A DNA stretch of 58,551 bases, taken from Flavobacteriales bacterium. GTDB taxonomy: Bacteria; Bacteroidota; Bacteroidia; JANQJC01. Below, piece after piece: positions 52,667 through 58,551 of this stretch; the stretch's first letter is position 1; every line of letters begins with the position of its first letter. Position numbers and translations under genes: made by a program. The DNA lies in NCBI GenBank assembly GCA_028281825.1, contig JANQJC010000101.1, forward strand, positions 1 to 58,551, written 5' to 3'. The notes below the pieces were generated by a model, which worked only from the letters and a program-made list of their open reading frames with translations, had not been told where the DNA came from and ran no database searches.

Positions 52667-53311
52667 TCAGAATGGTGTAGGCTTTACATCCCTTACTATT
52701 TCCATCATCTCGTTGATTATCATAGCGGTTGCTCCCCAAACTACATGCCCTTGCACATCAAAGTAAGGAGCTCTTATCTTGTAGCCATTACCTACTGGTA
52801 TGTTACCTTCTTTAAGTGAACTTGATTGGAAAAAATGTTTGAAAGGTACTTCTAATATGCTTTCAACCTCTTGGGCATCTGGCACCAGTTTGGGCTTTTC
52901 ATCCAGGTAACCCATAACCGGTAAAACCAAAAAGTTACTTGGTGGGATGTAGAGTTCACTTAATACACCAATTATGTTCACTTTTTCTGGAACAATATTT
53001 ACTTCTTCATGTGCCTCGCGTAATGCGGTGGTAATAAGGTCATCATCTCCGTCTTCCTTTTTTCCTCCTGGAAAACTTACTTGTCCACTATGCACCCCTT
53101 TGTATGAAGGACGCTTCATTAATACGGTATGAATCTCATCATTTTCAAGATAGAGCGATATAAGCACACTACCCAAACGCGCCTTTCTTCTGTCTATTTC
53201 TTCCATCAACCTCGCCCTCCTGAAAGTAGAAGCCATTTTCATTTGCGCTTCATCCCCAGGTAAGGGTTGGTCTAGTCTTTCTTTAAGGCTATCTACAAAC
53301 TCGTTAAACAT
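52667..53311 (-). CDS. NudL-like CoA pyrophosphatase (Nudix hydrolase)
   Basis: A 214-aa Nudix enzyme. Upstream of the Nudix box is VLMKRPSYKGVHSGQVSFPGG, the UPF0035/NudL signature. The Nudix residues are G82-G83, E86 and R98-E99 with E102-E103 (ALREAHEEVNI), spaced as in NudL. It splits CoA and related nucleotides to 4'-phosphopantetheine and ADP. It lies 27 nt after mltG in the same direction. Confidence 0.9.
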   Translation of the reverse strand: MFNEFVDSLKERLDQPLPGDEAQMKMASTFRRARLMEEIDRRKARLGSVLISLYLENDEIHTVLMKRPSYKGVHSGQVSFPGGKKEDGDDDLITTALREAHEEVNIVPEKVNIIGVLSELYIPPSNFLVLPVMGYLDEKPKLVPDAQEVESILEVPFKHFFQSSSLKEGNIPVGNGYKIRAPYFDVQGHVVWGATAMIINEMMEIVRDVKPTPF

Positions 53312-53338
53312 CTACACAAAGGTAAGATAGAAAGCCTG

Positions 53339-54403
53339 TTATCTGTATATGTTACGTTTATTTAGTTCTCGTTGAAAACGTCTGGCGTTTACCAAATGCT
53401 GCGAGTAACTTTTCGCGAAAACATGAGTTCCACTCATGTCTGAATTGGCGCAGAAATAAAGGTAATCGTGTTTTTGGTAGTTAAGTGTATTATCAATAGT
53501 CTTAATATCAGGTAAGCATATTGGGCCAGGAGGAAGTCCCTTAAACTTATAAGTATTGTATGGTGAGTTCACCTCCTTATGCTTGTTTAGCACCCTTTTA
53601 ATTGTAAAGTCACCAATGGCAAATATCAAGGTGGGGTCAGCCTGAAGCAACATGCCTTTGTTCAACCTATTGATATATACGCCAGCTACTGTTGGTTGCT
53701 CACTTCTAACGTTGGTTTCTTTTTCTACTATTGAGGCAAGGACAGTAATTTCAACAGGAGATAATTGTGCCGCCTTAGCTTTAACCTTCCTTTCGTCAGT
53801 CCAAAAACGCTCACGCTCCTTACCCATTCTTTCTAAGAACCCCCTTGCATCTGTATTCCAATAAAACTCATAGGTGTTGGGTAAGAACAGGGCCATAGCG
53901 TTTTCTGCATTAAGGCCGTAATCATGCATAAAGCTATTACTGTTGAGTAGCTTTAGTAACTCCAATGAATCAGCTTCTAATTGATTACCCACCTGAGAAG
54001 CAAGATCCTCTTTGGTTCTTATCTTGTTGAGGACAATGTTTAGCGGGGTTTGTAAGCCTGCGCGTAACATATCCAGCAACTCTTTGTTGCCCATTTTACC
54101 CTCAATTTTGTAGCGGCCAGGCTTTATATTGTGCTTATAGTCTCGTAATTCAGCGAACCACTCAAAGGTAACTTGGTCAATAATAATATCACGGTCGTAA
54201 AGCGCTTGCTTCACATGGTCAAAAGAAGAGCCAGTTCTAATATAGATGTAAGGATTTTCTCCTTCACCGATATGCACATTATTCTTGTAAGTAAGTCTAT
54301 AGAATTGCCAAACGGATACACCACCAATACCGAGTACAATAATCAAAAATGAGATGATTACCTTTCTTAAAAAGGTGGACTTTTTGGTCTTTTTCTTCCC
54401 CAC
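53339..54403 (-). CDS. mltG: Endolytic transglycosylase MltG
   Basis: A 354-aa membrane-anchored transglycosylase. One N-terminal membrane helix (about residues 13-35), a LysM-like region, and the YceG catalytic core with E227 in ASIVEKETNV aligning with the catalytic glutamate. GVYINRLNKGMLLQADPT follows. It cuts nascent glycan strands in the periplasm and so sets their length. The GNAT gene lies 7 nt upstream and the NudL-like gene 27 nt downstream. Confidence 0.95.
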   Translation of the reverse strand: MGKKKTKKSTFLRKVIISFLIIVLGIGGVSVWQFYRLTYKNNVHIGEGENPYIYIRTGSSFDHVKQALYDRDIIIDQVTFEWFAELRDYKHNIKPGRYKIEGKMGNKELLDMLRAGLQTPLNIVLNKIRTKEDLASQVGNQLEADSLELLKLLNSNSFMHDYGLNAENAMALFLPNTYEFYWNTDARGFLERMGKERERFWTDERKVKAKAAQLSPVEITVLASIVEKETNVRSEQPTVAGVYINRLNKGMLLQADPTLIFAIGDFTIKRVLNKHKEVNSPYNTYKFKGLPPGPICLPDIKTIDNTLNYQKHDYLYFCANSDMSGTHVFAKSYSQHLVNARRFQRELNKRNIYR

Positions 54404-54410
54404 AGTTTTC

Positions 54411-54944
54411 TTAACTCTTATTTATCAATTGATAAAACTTCACATTAGCCCATTTATTATTGAGCTTTACCCAATCTTTAATAGTCCCACATTCATTAAA
54501 GCCATTTTTTTCGAATAACTTAATACTTTCTTTGTTAGTTTCGGTAATCACGCAGTGTAGCTGGTGAATGTGAAGAGCTGAAAAGGTATAGTTGACAGTT
54601 AGTTTTAAAGCTTCAGATGCATATCCCTTACCTCGGTTTTCTTTGTTTGAGACCAAAATTCCGATACCAGCCCTTAGGTTTTGTGGGTCAAAATCAAAAA
54701 GGTCAATACAACCAACAGGAATACCTTCCAATGTATCAATCATCAAGCGAAGTTGCTTGGTAGTGTAGATGTCAAAATGAGAATTCTCAACATATTCTCT
54801 GATTACCTTGCGCGAAAAAGGGGAAGAAGTGCCACTCACATGCCAAACAGCACTATCATTCTCCCAGATGTAAAGAATGTCTTCATCCTCTGGTTCCAAT
54901 GCACGGAGCTTTACTTTTTTACCTGTCAAAAGGTTTTCCTGCAT
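54411..54944 (-). CDS. RimJ/RimL-type GNAT acetyltransferase
   Basis: A 177-aa N-acetyltransferase. Typical segments are LRALEPEDEDILYIWEND, GCIDLFDFDP, GIGILVSNKENRGKGYASEALKL (acetyl-CoA loop) and NKESIKLFEKNGF. RimJ/RimL-like members acetylate protein N-termini or small amines. It lies 4 nt after dapF and 7 nt before mltG, a tight run with envelope genes. Confidence 0.85.
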   Translation of the reverse strand: MQENLLTGKKVKLRALEPEDEDILYIWENDSAVWHVSGTSSPFSRKVIREYVENSHFDIYTTKQLRLMIDTLEGIPVGCIDLFDFDPQNLRAGIGILVSNKENRGKGYASEALKLTVNYTFSALHIHQLHCVITETNKESIKLFEKNGFNECGTIKDWVKLNNKWANVKFYQLINKS

Positions 54945-54948
54945 GGTT

Positions 54949-55743
54949 TTATATTTTTATTTCGCCCTTAAAAACAAAAGTGGCGGGGCCTTCCAGCCAA
55001 ATATCATTAAAGCCACCTGAGTCATTCCTATTGAAACGTACCTGTAATTTACCACCTTTTGTTTGTATTTTGCAAATATTATTGCCATTCAACATGCCCT
55101 TTTCGGCGGCTGCCAGGGCTGCGGCTGTTACACCTGTGCCGCATGAAAGTGTTTCATCTTCTACACCACGTTCATAAGTGCGCACATGCAAAAAACCGTC
55201 TTTCATTTCCAGGAAATTAACGTTTATTCCCTCTTTGGTAAATGGGTCACTATTCCTCACTTTGTAGCCTTCATTGTACACATCAACATTGGCTATGTCA
55301 CTCAAAAACCTGAGATAGTGAGGTGAGCCTGTGTCTATCACCAAGTCATTTTCAAAGGTGTTTACCTCATTCACATCTATCATTTTAAGGCTCACAGTAT
55401 AACTTTTGCCTTTATCCTCTAATAACTTGGCATCATGATCGCCATCAATAGCTAAAAAATGGCATTTGTCTTTAAAAATGTCTTTACTGTAAGCATAAGC
55501 TGCGAGGCATCTTCCACCATTACCACACATGCTACTTTCATTGCCATCGGCATTGAAGTATACCATCTTGAAGTTATAGCCTGGCTCATTTTCCAGAAGC
55601 ATTAAACCGTCGGCTCCTATGCCAAATTTTCGGTCACACAGGTGCTCGACTGTATTTTTGTCAGGTTTGAAGTCATTCTCCCTATTATCAACAATGATGA
55701 AATCATTTCCCGTACCTTGATATTTTTCGAATTGCATTAACAT
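54949..55743 (-). CDS. dapF: Diaminopimelate epimerase
   Basis: A 264-aa isomerase that converts LL- to meso-diaminopimelate for peptidoglycan and lysine. The two active-site cysteines are C73 in SSMCGNGGRC and C201 in LSCGTGVTAAA. N-terminal FEKYQGTGNDF is exact for the family. A second ATG two codons later (55737) is the likelier true start, since members normally begin there. First gene of a leftward operon dapF, GNAT, mltG, NudL-like. Confidence 0.95.
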   Translation of the reverse strand: MLMQFEKYQGTGNDFIIVDNRENDFKPDKNTVEHLCDRKFGIGADGLMLLENEPGYNFKMVYFNADGNESSMCGNGGRCLAAYAYSKDIFKDKCHFLAIDGDHDAKLLEDKGKSYTVSLKMIDVNEVNTFENDLVIDTGSPHYLRFLSDIANVDVYNEGYKVRNSDPFTKEGINVNFLEMKDGFLHVRTYERGVEDETLSCGTGVTAAALAAAEKGMLNGNNICKIQTKGGKLQVRFNRNDSGGFNDIWLEGPATFVFKGEIKI

Positions 55744-55784
55744 TTTTTAAGAGTCGTGGGACAACATTAACGAGGCTTCAGAGT

Positions 55785-55792
55785 TAAATTTG
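55785..55792 (+). promoter_or_regulatory. -7 box (TAAATTTG) for degP
   Basis: Exact TAnnTTTG match 63 nt before the ATG at 55856. The predicted leader is about 55 nt. Confidence 0.4.
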
Positions 55793-55855
55793 TGCTTGTA
55801 AGGCACAGTTTTTGTATAACCACTTATAAGTTTAACCATTTAAAAGAAAGAGAAC

Positions 55856-57319
55856 ATGAAAAAGTTATTGGGATTATTTTTAGCCGCATTTCTCGGTGGT
55901 TTTGCTTCTGTTACTGTTTATGACCACTACAAAGATACGCAAGACCGTGGAAATTATGTGAATCTAGCTGGTGACCAAAATTTGAATCAACCAGAGAATG
56001 TCCATTATACCAATTATAATGCCTTAGCTCCAGAGTCACGAGTTGACTTTACAGTTGCAGCAGAAGCTTCTACACATGCAGTTGTACACGTGAAAACTAC
56101 TTACATGGGCAACCAAAATAATTATTATGATCCTTTCAGAGATTTCTTTGGATATGGTCGCCCTTACAAGCAGCAACCACAAAAGGCTAGTGGCTCTGGT
56201 GTGATTATCAGTGATGATGGGTATATAGTAACCAATAATCATGTTGTGAGTGATGCCTCTGAAATTGAGGTTGTACTTAATGATAAGAGAACCTATAAGG
56301 CCGAAGTGGTAGGTACAGACCCAACAACTGATTTGGCGCTTCTTAAAGTAAATGAAAGAGATTTACCGTATGTGCCTTTTGGTAACTCAGATGATATAAA
56401 GGTAGGTGAATGGGTGCTTGCTGTTGGTAATCCTTTTAATTTGAATTCCACCGTAACTGCTGGTATTGTGAGTGCAAAGGGTAGGAATATTAATATTCTT
56501 CGAGAAGAGTTTGCTATTGAATCTTTCATACAAACTGATGCTGCTGTAAATCCAGGGAATAGTGGTGGCGCATTGGTAAATACTGAAGGTGCTTTGATAG
56601 GTATCAACACTGCTATTGCGTCAACAACTGGCTCTTATGCAGGATATTCTTTTGCTGTTCCCGTGAATATGGTGCGGAAAGTGGTGGATGATTTGGTAGA
56701 GTTTGGAGCTGTTCAGAGAGCATTTATCGGCGTAAGTATTCGTGATATAGACGCTACATTGGCTGATGCTGCTGGTATTGAAGTGCAGGATGGTGTATAT
56801 GTAATGGGACTGAGTGATGGCGGTGCTGCCGCGGATGCCGGAATAGAAGCCGGTGATATAATTACCAGGGTGGGCAGTAGCACAACACGTAATGTGCCAG
56901 AGTTGCAAGAAATAGTTGCCCGCTATCGCCCTGGTGATGAAGTAGACGTAACTGTACTAAGAAGTGGTAAACAAAAGGTAGTTCCAGTTGTTTTAAGAAA
57001 TAAGAACGGCACTATTCAAAAAATAGCTAAGGCAGCAGAGAATAGGACCCTTGCTACCCTTGGTGCAGAATTTGGCCCGGTTTCTGATAGTGAAATGAGG
57101 AAACTAAGAATAGATGGAGGAGTGAAGGTGAGCAAACTGCAAGGTGGAAAATTGAGGAGTGCTGGAATTAAAGAAGGATTCATTATCACTAAAGTGGATA
57201 AAAGAAAAGTAAATACCGCCGAAGATGTTGTGCAAGCGTTGGAAAGCAAAAATGGCGGCGTACTTATAGAGGGTGTATACCCTAATGGTTATCGGAGTTA
57301 CTACGGCTTCGGTCTGTAG
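55856..57319 (+). CDS. DegP/HtrA-type periplasmic serine protease
   Basis: A 487-aa trypsin-like protease. A hydrophobic N-terminus (residues 1-20) exports it. The triad is H129 (TNNHVV), D159 (TTDLALL) and S236 (GNSGGAL). Two PDZ domains follow (about 285-375 and 405-485). Such proteases remove or refold damaged envelope proteins. The gene is monocistronic with its own promoter and terminator. Confidence 0.95.
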   Translation: MKKLLGLFLAAFLGGFASVTVYDHYKDTQDRGNYVNLAGDQNLNQPENVHYTNYNALAPESRVDFTVAAEASTHAVVHVKTTYMGNQNNYYDPFRDFFGYGRPYKQQPQKASGSGVIISDDGYIVTNNHVVSDASEIEVVLNDKRTYKAEVVGTDPTTDLALLKVNERDLPYVPFGNSDDIKVGEWVLAVGNPFNLNSTVTAGIVSAKGRNINILREEFAIESFIQTDAAVNPGNSGGALVNTEGALIGINTAIASTTGSYAGYSFAVPVNMVRKVVDDLVEFGAVQRAFIGVSIRDIDATLADAAGIEVQDGVYVMGLSDGGAAADAGIEAGDIITRVGSSTTRNVPELQEIVARYRPGDEVDVTVLRSGKQKVVPVVLRNKNGTIQKIAKAAENRTLATLGAEFGPVSDSEMRKLRIDGGVKVSKLQGGKLRSAGIKEGFIITKVDKRKVNTAEDVVQALESKNGGVLIEGVYPNGYRSYYGFGL

Positions 57320-57342
57320 GCTCCGGTTTTGGTGGTTGGTTT

Positions 57343-57373
57343 GGGGGCCCCTGTGGTGGGGGCTCCCTTTTTG
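57343..57373 (+). terminator. Intrinsic terminator after degP
   Basis: GGGGGCCCC pairs with GGGGCTCCC (one G-T pair) around a short loop, followed by TTTTTG. It begins 24 nt after the degP stop. Confidence 0.85.
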
Positions 57374-57469
57374 TTTTAAAGCAAATTAGGCGGTGAAACC
57401 TCATTGACATAACCATAGACAATCAATTTTGGGTGTTGTTGGTCTAAAAATGGTGTGAAAATGGGTTTT

Positions 57470-57516
57470 GTCCATGTTTAGTCCATACTCTCTAACCTTT
57501 ATTTAACATAGTCCAT
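57470..57516. repeat. Three GTCCAT direct repeats upstream of the last gene
   Basis: GTCCAT at 57470-57475, 57481-57486 and 57511-57516. The first two are 11 bp apart, about one helical turn. They precede the -7 box at 57530-57537. Confidence 0.35.
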
Positions 57517-57529
57517 ATGAAGTTTGGCC

Positions 57530-57537
57530 TAGTTTTG
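57530..57537 (+). promoter_or_regulatory. -7 box (TAGTTTTG) for the last gene
   Basis: Exact TAnnTTTG match 22 nt before the ATG at 57560. Confidence 0.45.
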
Positions 57538-57559
57538 TATTCCTACAAAAACAAAGGTC

Positions 57560-58551
57560 ATGAATAACTTAAAAAGGCTACTTTTTTCATTCACTTGTCT
57601 ATGCTTTTCAAGCTTGGTGTTTTCACAAACTTCTGGTGTATTAATTAATAGTACAACGGGTATTCCAGATGCTTCTGCAATGCTAGAAGTGCGCTCTACT
57701 AATCAGGGATTTTTACCTCCTAGGCTCACACAAACCCAAAGAAACGGAATAACACTACCTGCAACTGGGTTAATAATTTACCAGACTGATAATACTTTAG
57801 GGTATTACTATAATTCAGGAACACCAGCTGCTCCACAATGGGAGAGGTTGGTTGACGGCACAGTGGATATTGTAACTGGGACCGGAGTTGCTAATCAAGT
57901 GACTTATTGGACAGGAACCAATACTATATCTGGTAATGCTGGACTGACTTTTGATGGTACAGACTTTACTCTTTCGACAGGAGGTAATATGATTATGCCT
58001 TCAAATACAAGTGAGATACAATTTAATGGAGGCACGGGACCACATGGACTAAGTTTTGTAAATGGTGAAGCAGCTTTATACTACCGCACATTTTCGAATT
58101 ATCTACTAATAGAAGACGCATCAGCTAATGCCATTTTTTCAGCGGACATTGATGACTTACAAGTAGGTATTGGGATAGACGAGCCAGAAGATAAGTTGCA
58201 TGTAGTGGGGTCCATACGGATGGTGGATGGCAACCAAAGTGTTGGTTATCTGCCAGTTTCGGATGCTAATGGGACTATGACATGGACAGACCCTACTACG
58301 ATTGCGACGGCAGGTGATGGAGACTGGATCGCTGTGGGAGGCGATATAGAGCGCACATCTGGAAATGTGTATATCGGTGATGTAAACTCTACTAATAATG
58401 AGCTTTATCTTAGTGACGATCTAATAGACTGGGACAATACAGCATACAGTAAAGATATGGATGCGGTATCAAAAATGGATGAAATAGAATTTGATGCGGG
58501 TAATGTGAATGACCCTTCTGTTTACTTTGACGGAAATGCCAGTACTGGTTT
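57560..58551 (+). CDS. Large secreted/surface protein, 5' part only (runs off the window)
   Basis: An open frame with ATG at 57560 and a signal peptide (ending SSLVFSQTSG), still open at 58551 after 330 codons. The first part has SAMLEVRSTNQGFLPPRLTQTQR then ATGLIIYQTDN, a segment common to the start of Bacteroidota surface and tail-fibre-like proteins. The rest is repetitive beta-rich, glycine- and threonine-rich sequence (for example LHVVGSIRMVDGN). The end, anchor and function are out of view. Confidence 0.75.
   Translation, partial: MNNLKRLLFSFTCLCFSSLVFSQTSGVLINSTTGIPDASAMLEVRSTNQGFLPPRLTQTQRNGITLPATGLIIYQTDNTLGYYYNSGTPAAPQWERLVDGTVDIVTGTGVANQVTYWTGTNTISGNAGLTFDGTDFTLSTGGNMIMPSNTSEIQFNGGTGPHGLSFVNGEAALYYRTFSNYLLIEDASANAIFSADIDDLQVGIGIDEPEDKLHVVGSIRMVDGNQSVGYLPVSDANGTMTWTDPTTIATAGDGDWIAVGGDIERTSGNVYIGDVNSTNNELYLSDDLIDWDNTAYSKDMDAVSKMDEIEFDAGNVNDPSVYFDGNASTG

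Noticed and set aside
1-58551. CRISPR array, insertion sequence, prophage or defence island
   Set aside because: No regularly spaced repeats, transposase, integrase, phage structural or restriction genes were seen on either strand.

Overview
The window is a chromosomal stretch of a Bacteroidota bacterium, probably marine or environmental and flavobacterial or cytophagal in type. The evidence is four secreted proteins with type IX secretion (T9SS) C-terminal sorting domains, a PorP/SprF protein, SulP and POT transporters, S46 and S9B dipeptidyl-peptidases, a bacillithiol enzyme (BshB1), and many promoters of the Bacteroidota form TAnnTTTG with few Shine-Dalgarno sites. Most genes are housekeeping or envelope genes. 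I see no phage, insertion sequence, CRISPR array or rRNA operon, and one tRNA (His).

Layout. 1-4.8 kb: diheme cytochrome, PQQ-type sugar dehydrogenase with T9SS tail, GNAT, a repeat-rich gap, PorP/SprF. 5-9.7 kb: Kir-type potassium channel, RetSat/CrtI-like oxidoreductase, aspartate kinase, a four-helix-bundle gene remnant, GNAT. 9.8-20.2 kb: fructose-bisphosphatase, Mfd, class-C beta-lactamase-like lipoprotein, PheT, ALDH7-type dehydrogenase, small lipoprotein. 20.3-24.1 kb: a lysyl-oxidase-like T9SS cargo, a propeller T9SS cargo and a SnoaL-like protein. 24-29.8 kb: PdhB, a five-gene envelope operon read leftward (surE, membrane protein, lpxB, 96-aa protein, NlpC/P60), Hsp20 and a zinc peptidase. 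29.9-36.9 kb: FAD-linked oxidase, DPP4, POT peptide transporter, thioredoxin-like protein, SiaC-like protein, DUF2490 protein. 37-40 kb: a decayed beta-carbonic anhydrase next to a SulP transporter, an acidic membrane-anchored protein, a YdeI-like protein and tRNA-His. 40.2-47 kb: CopA, GT-C glycosyltransferase, flippase, Asp-box T9SS cargo and an orphan T9SS tail. 47-55.7 kb, leftward: BshB1, glutathione peroxidase, a WG-repeat protein overlapping an S46 DPP11-type peptidase, then NudL-like, mltG, GNAT and dapF. 55.9 kb to end: DegP/HtrA and the start of a large surface protein.

How it works together. Peptide use is a theme: secreted or periplasmic DPP4 and DPP11 make dipeptides and a POT transporter imports them. 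Envelope construction is another: lpxB, mltG, dapF, NlpC/P60, DegP, flippase and GT-C. T9SS exports the sugar dehydrogenase, lysyl oxidase-like, propeller and Asp-box proteins.

I found no clear multi-gene undescribed system. The most unusual signals are small: gene remnants hidden between genes (carbonic anhydrase, four-helix-bundle protein, T9SS tail), a MITE-like structured repeat at 3.5-3.7 kb, a structured element at 4.93-5.02 kb, and a bacterial lysyl oxidase with its copper and quinone-forming residues intact. All functional calls rest on reading motifs by eye; no database search was run.
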